Shown: piece after piece, positions 1 to 7,534 of the stretch | Layout of the letters: each line of letters opens with the position of its first letter | Position numbering within the stretch: the first letter of the stretch is position 1 | Assembly (NCBI GenBank): GCA_024684065.1 | Contig: JAIKXO010000252.1 | Location: 1 to 64,000, forward strand | Direction of reading: 5' to 3' | From: Lachnospiraceae bacterium | Lineage (GTDB): Bacteria > Bacillota_A > Clostridia > Lachnospirales > Lachnospiraceae | Length of the DNA: 64,000 bases | Position numbers and translations under genes: made by a program | Notes under the pieces: model-generated | What the model saw: the letters and a program-made list of their open reading frames with translations, nothing else | Databases searched by the model: none | What the model was told of the DNA's origin: nothing

Positions 1-1
1 C

Positions 2-1207
2 GCGGTTAACAACGGATTGTTCAATTTCAAAACAAAAGAGTTGGAGCCCTTTTCCCCTGAACATGTATTCCTGGGCAAAATTAAGATTAACTATAATCCA
101 CTGGCAACAAACGTTGTATTGACGAATCCAGACGGAACCGCATGGGATGTGGAATCCTGGATGAAGACTCTTTCTGATGATCCGGAAGTGGTTGACTTGT
201 TTTGGGAGATTTGTTCTGCAACTGTAAGACCGAATGTTAGATGGAATAAGAGCATCTGGCTTAAGGCCCGTTCGGGGAATAATGGTAAGGGTACCTTTTG
301 TACCCTGCTTCGTAGGCTTTGTGGTGGGAATGCCGTCTCTCTTTCGCTTAGACAATTCAAATCTCAATTTGGCCTTTCGAGACTTATTGGGGCCAATGCA
401 GTTATTGTCGATGAAATTAGTGTTAATGACTACATCGATGATGTAGAGAATCTTAAGACTGCGGTAACCGGGGATGTTCTTAATATTGACCGTAAACATA
501 AAGAATCAGTTCTTTATCAGTACAATGGTGTCATAGTCTTCTGTGTTAATGGGGTTCCACGGGTTCATGATAAGACGGGATCGTTCTACCGCCGCCTTTT
601 GATAGTTCCGTTCGACCACTGTTTTACGGGGGTTGAAAATCCTGCGATCAAAGGTTCATATTTGTCGGATCCTAGAGTGCTTGAATACGTACTTTATAAG
701 GCACTTAATATGAACTTCTATAAGATTTCTGAGCCAAGAGCCTGTACGGCAGAGTTGGATGCATATAAAGAGTTCAACGACAATGTCTTACAGTTCATGC
801 AGGAGGTTCTTCCTGAGGCAAAGTGGGACCTTTTGCCATTCTCGTGGCTCTTTGATTGCTATAAGTCTTGGTTTAGGAAGAATATTCCGAACGGAACCAT
901 CCAAGGTAAGAATACGTTTATCACAGAAGTAATCGATAACTTGTCAAAGTTCCCAGAATGGTACACGAAAGGGCGGGATGTACCTGTACGTCCTGGGTTC
1001 CTGATGGACAAGCAAGAACCACTTAACAATGAATATGGCCTCTGTAATGAATGGAGTGGACTGTATATTGACGCTCCTGAAAGAGAAGGTTCACGGAAAT
1101 TAAAAACTGTTTATCGGGGTCTTCTCCGTACGAACAGTAAAGTCGATTCTGATCCGGAAACAGACTCATATGAGGATGTGAAAACGGATTCATGCAATGA
1201 AAAATAA
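2..1207 (+). CDS. Phage/plasmid-type primase-helicase, 5' end cut by window
   Basis: This is the C-terminal ATPase part of a P4/D5-type (DUF5906-like) primase-helicase, which unwinds and helps start replication of mobile elements. A superfamily 3 helicase core is visible: Walker A GNNGKGT (near residue 88 counted from the TTG at 17), Walker B VIVDE (near 130), and a sensor strand VIVFCVNGVPRV followed by FYRRLLIVPF, which can supply the arginine finger. The reading frame stays open to the first base of the window (codons AVNNG before the TTG), so the true start and any primase domain lie to the left. The C-terminal 130 residues are variable and polar. Its neighbours, an excisionase and an integrase remnant, mark it as cargo of an integrative element. 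It shows no frameshift. Family assignment is firm; whether it still supports replication is unknown. Confidence 0.8.
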   Translation, partial: AVNNGLFNFKTKELEPFSPEHVFLGKIKINYNPLATNVVLTNPDGTAWDVESWMKTLSDDPEVVDLFWEICSATVRPNVRWNKSIWLKARSGNNGKGTFCTLLRRLCGGNAVSLSLRQFKSQFGLSRLIGANAVIVDEISVNDYIDDVENLKTAVTGDVLNIDRKHKESVLYQYNGVIVFCVNGVPRVHDKTGSFYRRLLIVPFDHCFTGVENPAIKGSYLSDPRVLEYVLYKALNMNFYKISEPRACTAELDAYKEFNDNVLQFMQEVLPEAKWDLLPFSWLFDCYKSWFRKNIPNGTIQGKNTFITEVIDNLSKFPEWYTKGRDVPVRPGFLMDKQEPLNNEYGLCNEWSGLYIDAPEREGSRKLKTVYRGLLRTNSKVDSDPETDSYEDVKTDSCNEK

Positions 1208-1220
1208 CGTTTTGTAGAAA

Positions 1221-1246
1221 GGCTGAGGGCGATAAGCCCTCACGCC
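1221..1246 (+). promoter_or_regulatory. Hairpin before the excisionase start
   Basis: A 7-bp perfect stem, TGAGGGC/GCCCTCA, closes a GATAA loop. It can be extended by GGC/GCC across a one-base bulge. It lies between the primase stop and a strong ribosome binding site (AGGAGGA, 1257-1263) of the xis reading frame. No T-run follows, so it is more likely an mRNA processing or translation-control element than a terminator. Function is inferred only from position. Confidence 0.45.
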
Positions 1247-1269
1247 AATTGATATAGGAGGAAATAGTT

Positions 1270-1698
1270 ATGACACATATGGCAGAGGATTATGCCGACT
1301 CGTACGGCGCTGATTATTACGAGGGATTTACTGATGGATGGAATTCTTGAGATTACGAGAATGAGTGTGGATACAATGACGAGAATCATTATGATCCATT
1401 CTTTGAGGGATATCTTTTGGGCGCTCAGGAGATGACTTCAGGAAATTGTGAATCAAAGCCCAACGTTGTGATAGGGGTGCAGTGTTGTACTGCAGATGAC
1501 GGACATTCTTATGTGCAGATTCAGGATAAGATCGCCCTTACAATCCCTGAAGCGGCCGAATATAGCAATATCGGTCAGAATCGGATTGAGAAGCTGTTAA
1601 AAACACCGAATTGCCCCTTCGCATTGTTTGTAGGGGCAAAGAAGTTGGTTAAACGGAGCGAGTTCGATAAGTTTATTAATCAGACGCTTGAACTTTGA
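1270..1698 (+). pseudogene. xis: Excisionase (Xis, Tn916-like) frame interrupted by TGA
   Basis: A strong ribosome binding site (AGGAGGA) precedes ATG 1270, but the frame meets TGA at 1348-1350 after 26 codons and then stays open in the same frame to 1698. The 3' part (1531-1695) is a small winged-helix excisionase domain of the Tn916 Xis type (LTIPEAAEYSNIG...NRIEKLL, then KKLVKRSEFDKFI). Excisionases bend DNA and direct the integrase towards excision. The N-terminal part is rich in D, E and Y. The simplest reading is a nonsense mutation of a Trp codon (TGG to TGA). Another reading is a 26-residue leader peptide with re-initiation at TTG 1417 or ATG 1432, which would leave the Xis domain intact. 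The following integrase is also damaged, which favours decay. Confidence 0.65.
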
Positions 1699-1716
1699 AA
1701 AACGTTGATTTTTCAA
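1695..1716 (+). terminator. AT-rich inverted repeat at the xis end
   Basis: An 8-bp perfect inverted repeat, TTGAAAAA/TTTTTCAA with a CGTTGA spacer, overlaps the xis stop codon. It resembles a weak intrinsic terminator. It also marks the junction at which the truncated integrase frame begins (first open codon at 1709), so it may lie at or near a deletion breakpoint. Confidence 0.4.
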
Positions 1717-2320
1717 CAAAAGACACAGTTTAATTATCCAGCAGAAGCGCCCGGCATATATGCCGGCCTACGCACTTGAGCTCCAGATACTCATTGGCGC
1801 TAGAAGGGGAGAAATCCCTCCCCTTCGGAGGTCTGATGTCCGCGACAAGTATATCAATATTTCGCGAGAGCAGATAACTGTCAAGAAATGCGGCGACGCC
1901 AAGACTTTCTATAGAATAGTGGAGCACACCAAGACTTACAGAGACCGAGTCTTCCCGCGTTCAGACCTTCTAAACGAATATCTGGGACGCCTATATGCTA
2001 TATTGGACGCCTATTATCCTGCCAGCCAGTTCCTCTTCCCTGCGGACACGGACAACGAAGTCATCCACAATAACACAATATACAGGCTATATGAGAGAAT
2101 ATGCAGGAAGCTCGGTATACAGATATGCAGGGACGAGATCAAAGGGACGCATTCCTTCAGGAGGAATGCCATAACGGACGTGGTTAACGCCTCCGGCGGA
2201 AACGTAGTCCTTGCAGCCCGCCTCTTCGGCAACTCTCCCGAAGTCGCTACAAGGAACTATTACACCGGTATCGACACGGGAGAGGCGTTGAAGGCGCTAA
2301 ATAAAAGAAAGCTGTCCTAA
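1709..2320 (+). pseudogene. Tyrosine integrase, N-terminally truncated
   Basis: This frame encodes only the catalytic half of a tyrosine recombinase: GARRGE (first Arg), the beta-hairpin Lys in EHTKTYRDR, the THSFRR box (His-x-x-Arg) and the nucleophile Tyr in RNYYTG. The second His position reads GNSPE, a variant common in Firmicute element integrases. The family is normally about 380-400 residues. Here a stop codon (1706-1708) blocks the frame only about 50 bases upstream of ATG 1760, and the upstream space is taken by xis, so the arm-binding and core-binding domains are missing. It ends 100 bp from the 3' end of tRNA-Pro, the usual integration target. It is very likely inactive alone. Deletion between the two genes, or fusion of two element remnants, would explain the layout. 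Confidence 0.75.
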
Positions 2321-2362
2321 CCAAAGTCTTAACCAAATCTTAACCAAAACGGACAGCTTTCT
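2306..2362. repeat. 12-bp inverted repeat enclosing three TTAACCAAA-type copies
   Basis: AGAAAGCTGTCC (2306-2317) and its exact complement (2351-2362) flank three direct copies of TAACCAAA starting at 2318, 2330 and 2341, that is 11-12 bp apart, about one helical turn. The integrase stop codon is part of the first copy. Tandem, helically phased direct repeats near the integrase end of an element fit arm-type integrase or Xis binding sites. The hairpin could also act as a terminator. Both roles are inferred. Confidence 0.55.
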
Positions 2363-2375
2363 GCATATTGCCGGT

Positions 2376-2408
2376 TCCTGAAAGCCCCTGTTTTAAAGGC
2401 TTTCAGGA
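2376..2408. repeat. 11-bp inverted repeat downstream of tRNA-Pro
   Basis: TCCTGAAAGCC and its exact complement GGCTTTCAGGA are separated by an 11-base loop. The hairpin sits 12 bp beyond the 3' end of the minus-strand tRNA gene and may help end or process that transcript. No T-run follows on either strand, so it is not a standard intrinsic terminator. Confidence 0.45.
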
Positions 2409-2420
2409 TACGACAAACAC

Positions 2421-2495
2421 TCGGGGTGACAGGATTCGAACCTGCGACCCCCTGCTCCCAAAGCAGATGCTCTAGCCAAACTGAGCCACACCCCG
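2421..2495 (-). tRNA. tRNA-Pro (anticodon TGG)
   Basis: A full cloverleaf can be drawn on the minus strand: acceptor CGGGGTG/CACCCCG, D stem GCTC/GAGC, anticodon loop TTTGGGA with TGG at 2458-2460, T arm GCAGG-TTCGAAT-CCTGT, and discriminator A. The gene is 75 nt long and CCA is not encoded. It reads CCN proline codons. Its 3' end faces the truncated integrase, so it is the probable attachment site of the element to the left. A second copy of the tRNA 3' end, which would mark the other att site, is not seen in the window. Confidence 0.93.
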
Positions 2496-2517
2496 ATGCG
2501 CCTTAAGCGCAAGAGAA

Positions 2518-2546
2518 ATTATATACGAGCGCTATTGAATTGTCAA
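2518..2546 (-). promoter_or_regulatory. Sigma-A promoter of tRNA-Pro
   Basis: On the minus strand TTGACA (2541-2546) and TATAAT (2518-2523) are spaced by exactly 17 bp and lie 22 bp upstream of the mature tRNA 5' end. Both hexamers are perfect consensus, as expected for a stable RNA gene. Confidence 0.85.
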
Positions 2547-2620
2547 CCGCCCATTATCACGACGTCCGCCTGACACCTCCTGTCTCGCACGAACGGCCTT
2601 AAACCGCTCCTTTCACGCCC

Positions 2621-3142
2621 TCAGACAAGTATCCGTATCCCCTTTTTCGTAACCTCAACAAACCTTACGGCATAACGTACATCCCCGCTGTCCTCTATAG
2701 TCATCATAATGTAGCTCGGAAGCCTGTTAGACTGCCTGGGGTATGTAAGAGAACCGGGATTGACAAGCGTTATCCCCTCCCAGGCCTTAACCACGGGCAC
2801 GTGAAGATGGCCGAACATGACAATATCCGCCCGGTTTTCTTCGGCAAGGTAAAGTAAAGGGCTCAGATCACTGTATACCCGCTGTCTGTGCCCATGTGTC
2901 ACTATGATCTTATGTCCCTGTACCGTAAAACTGTCTGTATAGGGATAATCGCTCCCATAATCATTATTTCCGCATACCACATGCACCGGACAGTCGGAGG
3001 CCGCGGAAAGCTCTCTTTCTATACCGCCGTATCCCACATCACCGCAGTGCACCAGACTGTTTATCGGCTTAACTTTATTTATTATCTCATACATAAGGTC
3101 ACATTTTCCATGCGTGTCGCTTAAGATAAGTATCTTTTTCAT
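2621..3142 (-). CDS. YfcE/MJ0936-type metallophosphoesterase
   Basis: A 173-residue calcineurin-like phosphodiesterase with all the metal-binding motifs of the YfcE/MJ0936 family: DTHG (residues 9-12), GD (near 34), GNND (near 58), THGH (near 83) and GHLHVP (near 111). Family members hydrolyse phosphodiester bonds in a two-metal site; the cellular substrate is usually unknown. Its ATG shares one base with the stop codon of rdgB (TGATG), so the two are translationally coupled. This pairing is common in Firmicutes and suggests a role in nucleotide clean-up. Full length, cytoplasmic, no signal peptide. Confidence 0.88.
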   Translation of the reverse strand: MKKILILSDTHGKCDLMYEIINKVKPINSLVHCGDVGYGGIERELSAASDCPVHVVCGNNDYGSDYPYTDSFTVQGHKIIVTHGHRQRVYSDLSPLLYLAEENRADIVMFGHLHVPVVKAWEGITLVNPGSLTYPRQSNRLPSYIMMTIEDSGDVRYAVRFVEVTKKGIRILV

Positions 3143-3744
3143 CAGATCACCTTAAGCTCTGTAAGCCTTTCCTTCATTTTCCTAAGCGCCTTTCCCCTGT
3201 GTGATATCCGGTTCTTTTCCTGCGGCGAAAGCTCTGCCGAAGTACAGTTGTATTCCGGAAGGAAAAAGACCGGATCGTATCCGAACCCGTGCTCTCCGGC
3301 TTCTTTATAACCTATCCTTCCCTCCATGACCCCTCTTACCGTTATGCATCTTCCGTCAGGTAAGGCGGCCGCCACTGCGCATACAAAACGCGCCGTCCGC
3401 TTCTCGTCGCTGACCCCTTCAAGCCTCTTTATAAGATCGGCATTTTTTTCACTGTAAGGCGTATCTCTTCCCAGATACCTTGCCGAATGGATCCCCGGTT
3501 CATTATTCAGATATTCCACCTCCAGACCGGAATCATCCGCAAGAGTGATCTCACCGGTCGCTTCACATACAGCCCTGGCCTTGATGACCGCATTTTCCTC
3601 AAAGCTTTCTCCGTTTTCCTCGATATCCGCCGAGAACCCCGCATCCTTCATGGAAACAAGCTCTACCGGAAGATCCCGCATTATGTCCCTTATCTCCTTA
3701 AGCTTATCCTTATTTCCCGTTGCGAATATTATCCTTTTGCCCAT
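3142..3744 (-). CDS. rdgB: XTP/dITP diphosphatase (RdgB/HAM1)
   Basis: A house-cleaning pyrophosphatase that hydrolyses non-canonical purine triphosphates (dITP, XTP) to monophosphates and keeps them out of DNA and RNA. Seen: the N-terminal FATGNKDKLKEI signature, the ADDSGLEVEYL catalytic segment (near residue 60 from the chosen start) and the GFGYDPVFFLPE and SHRGKAL motifs near the C-terminus. The start is set at ATG 3744 because GGAGGGTG lies 8-10 bases upstream; an in-frame ATG at 3783 has no ribosome binding site. Length (200 residues) is normal. Coupled to the downstream phosphoesterase by a one-base overlap. Confidence 0.93.
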   Translation of the reverse strand: MGKRIIFATGNKDKLKEIRDIMRDLPVELVSMKDAGFSADIEENGESFEENAVIKARAVCEATGEITLADDSGLEVEYLNNEPGIHSARYLGRDTPYSEKNADLIKRLEGVSDEKRTARFVCAVAAALPDGRCITVRGVMEGRIGYKEAGEHGFGYDPVFFLPEYNCTSAELSPQEKNRISHRGKALRKMKERLTELKVI

Positions 3745-3785
3745 TATATTTTCACCCTCCGGATACAGTGATATGCCTGCCATAT

Positions 3786-6104
3786 TTACTTATACACGCT
3801 CTCTCTCTTATTCTTTTTGTCATCATACAGCCCGGTATCAGCCCGGTCGATCATATCGGCAAGGTTCACATCGCCGTTGCAGGAAAACGAGCAGAAACCC
3901 ATACTCATCGAAACATAATACGGCTTAGCCGTCTTCGAATTCAGTTTTTCCGTCTCATCCTTTACCCTGCTGCGGATTAGTTCTTCCGAACCGGATCCTC
4001 CCTCATCAACATAAAAAGCACAGAATTCATCACCGCCGAAACGGGCAACAATGGGATTGAATTCTTCAGTACTTTTTTTCAGGATATCCGCTACCATGCG
4101 AAGGGAAAAGTCCCCGTCCTCGTGTCCGAACCGGTCGTTTACGATCTTTAAGTTATTCATATCCGCGAAAATGATGACTCCCCTCTTCCCTTCATTTTCC
4201 GGTTTCTCGATCTCTTCATGCACAGCCATAAGAAAGCCTCTTCTGTTTAAAAGCTGGGTCAGCTCATCGGATTTCGAGAGTTCATCCAACATCGCGTTTG
4301 CCTCGCCAAGCTTCTTAAGGCTCTTCTTAAGCTTCTTCTCGTTATCCTCCCTGTTTTTCAAAAGCTCAATGGTCTTTATTGCCGCACTGGTCTGATAGAT
4401 GCCGGTCGTAATATAGTAAATATTGGTCTCATCCACCTCAAAAACCATAAGCCCGTATTGTTCCAGACCCGAAAACAGCATTGATGCCACGGCACATACC
4501 TGTTCTTCCCGGTCCGCAAACAGATTGATGAAAAGATCCTTAACCTCTCTTTTCTGGCTGTCCTTATTCGGAGTGCAGGAGGTGCCTTTCCGCTGGCAGG
4601 CTTTCAGCATCATGGTTTCACATATGGCTGCACGCTCTGCCTTTTTCACTGTCTGATTGGACGGAAGCCTGAGCAGATAGGTGCCGTCAAAGCCGAACCC
4701 CGCCAGAGTTTCGATCATTGAAGAGAACAGCACGTCATCTGCCACCGCGTAATTAAGCACATCCCGAAGGAACGTTGTGGTGACGGAGTTGAGCTGATTC
4801 ACCTTTTCCAGCATGTTGTCGGCATTTTTCTGTGAAAACGACGCCGTATTACGATAGATCTGCTGAAAGGTCTCCGATAAGACCCTCATCCGGTGCTCGT
4901 CATCGCTTTGCTTTTTCATCTGCCGGCACAGGCATTCAAACAGAAAGGTCACTTTCTCGATCCTGGTATAGGGCTCCAGTTTCGTTCTGCAAAGACCGGC
5001 GGCCAGGGAAACCAGCTTTTTCAGAGCATTCTCACTTTTAACGGCATCCTCTCCCATGCTCTCACAGGCGCAGTCCATAAACTCATTCAGAAGTTCTTTC
5101 AGCGTTGCGGCGCCCTTTTCATAATCATTGCCGGAAAAAATATAATCATATACTTTTTCCATAGCCTTTTCATGACGGGATCTGTCTTTAATATCTTCGA
5201 CAGTGAGCGGGAGCACCGAATAGTCTATATCCGTGCATCCGCAGGACTGTCTCCTTACAAACAGGGACGGGATCTTTAAGTTTGTTACTTTTCGTGACAG
5301 AAAATCCTCTACGTTCTTCACGGCCCTGTAGCCGAGTCCGGCCGCATCCGCCCGCACGGTCGTCAGATTCGGCTCGCAGGAAATCGCGCCAACCGCATCA
5401 TCAAACCCCATCACGTGGATGTCACTGCCGATCTTAAGCCCCCGCTTTTTAAATACCCTGTAGCCGCCCAAAGCCATTCCATCATTTGCAAAAACCAGTG
5501 CATCCATGTCAGGATGATCGTCAAGCAGCCTGTTTACCTGATCCTCGCAATACTCCGTAAAATTCCCGTGCTGCACCATGGAAGGATCAGCTTCCATCCC
5601 GAATTCTTCCAGAACGGATCTGTATACCTCATAGCGTTCAATGGAGTCCTCGTTTCCCACAGTACCGGCCATAAAACCTATTTTTTTACAATGATGGTCT
5701 TTGATCAGATGACGGATCCCTTCCGCAAAGCCCTCCCTGTTGTCAAAGCGTATGCTTGAATATCCTTCGATCTGGCATGTAAGCAGAATGATGGGTACAT
5801 CGCCGAACGAACGCAGAAACTCCTTTTTCTGATCGAGATCCAGGTACATGCCGATCGTATTCAGTTCTATCAGAAACGCATCAAAGTCCGTTTTTTTCGC
5901 ATAATCAAAAACGGTGTTAAACTGATAATCATATTGTATTATGTTCTGATCATAATAGGGCGGATTATAGAATCTTCCCAGAAAAATGACCAGATTGCAG
6001 TCTGTTTCCACAGCCGCCGACATGGCTCCGATACAGAGCTGGCGCACAAAGATGTTTTCAAATCCGCTCACTAACAGCGCGATATTCCGTCTTTTCCTCT
6101 TCAT
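3786..6104 (-). CDS. LacI-type ligand-binding domain fused to GGDEF diguanylate cyclase
   Basis: A 772-residue protein in three parts. Residues 6-285 form a LacI/GalR-like periplasmic-binding fold (NIALLVSGFENIF at the start; DALVFANDGMALG and HVMGFDDA later) without the DNA-binding helix-turn-helix. Residues 290-600 are helical and of unknown fold. Residues 610-770 are a diguanylate cyclase domain with an intact catalytic RFGGDEF loop (near 690). The RxxD inhibitory site that normally precedes the loop is replaced (EFNP). No signal peptide or membrane segment is visible, so a cytosolic small molecule, perhaps a sugar, may control c-di-GMP synthesis. Ribosome binding site AAGGG precedes the ATG. 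It stands apart from its neighbours. Domain calls are firm; the ligand is unknown. Confidence 0.85.
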   Translation of the reverse strand: MKRKRRNIALLVSGFENIFVRQLCIGAMSAAVETDCNLVIFLGRFYNPPYYDQNIIQYDYQFNTVFDYAKKTDFDAFLIELNTIGMYLDLDQKKEFLRSFGDVPIILLTCQIEGYSSIRFDNREGFAEGIRHLIKDHHCKKIGFMAGTVGNEDSIERYEVYRSVLEEFGMEADPSMVQHGNFTEYCEDQVNRLLDDHPDMDALVFANDGMALGGYRVFKKRGLKIGSDIHVMGFDDAVGAISCEPNLTTVRADAAGLGYRAVKNVEDFLSRKVTNLKIPSLFVRRQSCGCTDIDYSVLPLTVEDIKDRSRHEKAMEKVYDYIFSGNDYEKGAATLKELLNEFMDCACESMGEDAVKSENALKKLVSLAAGLCRTKLEPYTRIEKVTFLFECLCRQMKKQSDDEHRMRVLSETFQQIYRNTASFSQKNADNMLEKVNQLNSVTTTFLRDVLNYAVADDVLFSSMIETLAGFGFDGTYLLRLPSNQTVKKAERAAICETMMLKACQRKGTSCTPNKDSQKREVKDLFINLFADREEQVCAVASMLFSGLEQYGLMVFEVDETNIYYITTGIYQTSAAIKTIELLKNREDNEKKLKKSLKKLGEANAMLDELSKSDELTQLLNRRGFLMAVHEEIEKPENEGKRGVIIFADMNNLKIVNDRFGHEDGDFSLRMVADILKKSTEEFNPIVARFGGDEFCAFYVDEGGSGSEELIRSRVKDETEKLNSKTAKPYYVSMSMGFCSFSCNGDVNLADMIDRADTGLYDDKKNKRESVYK

Positions 6105-6221
6105 CTTTTAAATACCCTTTGCGCTTGCATTGTTTGTATTATCTGTTGTCATAATCCTGTAAAATATAAAACTGTACTGATACTTGCCCGAAAAAACGTC
6201 CGACTGTTCCGGGTCTCCTTT

Positions 6222-7397
6222 TCAGGTGTTTTCAGGATGTTTTAAGCCGCCTACGGGCATCTTTCCCGGCGGCTTCCCCATAAACTGGTATATATATGTT
6301 TTCATCATTCCGTTGTAAACCTTTCTGTTCCGGTCGGCTTTTCGGCCCATATATTTCTCGACATCCTCAAATCCGGTAATTATAAAGGCAGACCACGAAT
6401 CAAGCCGTTTTATGCCCTCTGAAAGCTCCTTATATAACGCGGGAAGCGCCTCTTTGTCCCCGACCCTCTCGCCGTAAGGCGGATTTGTGATTATGAAGCC
6501 GTATTTCCCCCGGTGTTCAAGCTCGGATACAGGCTGTTTTTTAAACCGTATGAGTTTCTCCACATCTGCCATCCTTGCGTTTTCCCGGGCGGCCGCAATA
6601 ATGTCTCCGTCTATATCATAGCCGATGATCTCTGCTTCAATATCCATATTTATCAGGGAATCTGCCTCTTCCGCGGCCCTGTACCAGTTCTTTTTTTCTA
6701 TTATATTAGTCCAGTTCTCGGCAGTAAAGCTTCTGTTAAGGCCCGGAGCTATCTTTGCGGCTATCATTGCGGCTTCAATCGGTATAGTCCCGCATCCGCA
6801 GAACGGATCCACGAGTATCCTGTCCGCTTTCCAGGGAGACAGCATAATCATTGCCGCTGCCAGATTTTCCGAAACAGGGGCCCGGCTTACGAGCTTTCTG
6901 TAGCCGCGTTTATGAAGCGATTCCCCGGTCGTATCCAGCCCGATAGTGACGATATCCTTCATGATGGTGACCCTCAAAGGGTATGGATCACCGCTTTCCT
7001 CAAACCAGCTCCTTTTATAAACTCCTTTAAGCTCTTCCACTATAGCCTTTTTTACAATAGACTGTATATCCGAAGGGCTGAACAGCTTACTCTTTATGCC
7101 TGACGCCTTTGTGACCCAGAACTTTCCGTTTTCGGGAATGAACTCCTCCCATCTTACCGCTTTTACCCCTTCAAAAAGCTCGTCATAAGTAACCGCCTTG
7201 AATGAAGCGGCCTTTATAAGCACTCTTTCCGCGGTGCGCAGAAAAATGTTCGCCCTGCAGACTGCGGATTCGTCCCCTCTAAATGTTATCCGTCCGTCCT
7301 CAACGGATACTATCGAAAGACCAAGGTCATTGATCTCACGTTTCAGTATGGCCTCCATGCCGAAATGACAGGGAGCGATCAGTTCAAACTCTTTCAT
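6222..7397 (-). CDS. THUMP-domain 23S rRNA guanine-N2 methyltransferase (YpsC/RlmL type)
   Basis: An SAM-dependent RNA methyltransferase. The N-terminal 160 residues form a ferredoxin-like plus THUMP RNA-binding region (ELIAPCHFGMEAILKREI; ASGIKSKLFS). The C-terminal Rossmann domain carries the SAM loop VDPFCGCGTIPIEAA (near residue 205) and the catalytic NPPYGER motif (near 305), typical of guanine-N2 methylation. Compared with E. coli RlmKL it lacks the second (RlmK) methyltransferase, as usual in Firmicutes. The start is placed at ATG 7397, with GGAG 8 bases upstream, rather than the in-frame ATG at 7421, which has no clear ribosome binding site. The exact modified base is inferred from the family. 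Confidence 0.88.
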   Translation of the reverse strand: MKEFELIAPCHFGMEAILKREINDLGLSIVSVEDGRITFRGDESAVCRANIFLRTAERVLIKAASFKAVTYDELFEGVKAVRWEEFIPENGKFWVTKASGIKSKLFSPSDIQSIVKKAIVEELKGVYKRSWFEESGDPYPLRVTIMKDIVTIGLDTTGESLHKRGYRKLVSRAPVSENLAAAMIMLSPWKADRILVDPFCGCGTIPIEAAMIAAKIAPGLNRSFTAENWTNIIEKKNWYRAAEEADSLINMDIEAEIIGYDIDGDIIAAARENARMADVEKLIRFKKQPVSELEHRGKYGFIITNPPYGERVGDKEALPALYKELSEGIKRLDSWSAFIITGFEDVEKYMGRKADRNRKVYNGMMKTYIYQFMGKPPGKMPVGGLKHPENT

Positions 7398-7446
7398 TCG
7401 ATAATCTCCGGAATCCGCCATGTTTTTGTCTAAAGCCCTTTACCCG

Positions 7447-7476
7447 AAAAGACTCCGGGACGATTATCCCGGAGTC
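7447..7476 (-). terminator. Intrinsic terminator of the E/K-rich gene
   Basis: GACTCCGGGA and TCCCGGAGTC form a 10-bp perfect stem with a 6-base loop, followed on the minus strand by TTTT. It lies 60 bp downstream of the gene ending at 7535 and 50 bp upstream of the methyltransferase start, so the two genes are probably separate transcripts. Confidence 0.8.
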
Positions 7477-7534
7477 CTTATTAAGAATATATCACATTTG
7501 TTAAGTATGTACAAAGTTTTTAAGCAGGTATCGA

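Noticed and set aside
2421..2495. A second attachment-site copy of the tRNA-Pro 3' end
   Set aside because: The GGTTCGAATCC core occurs only once in the window; the other end of the element must lie outside.
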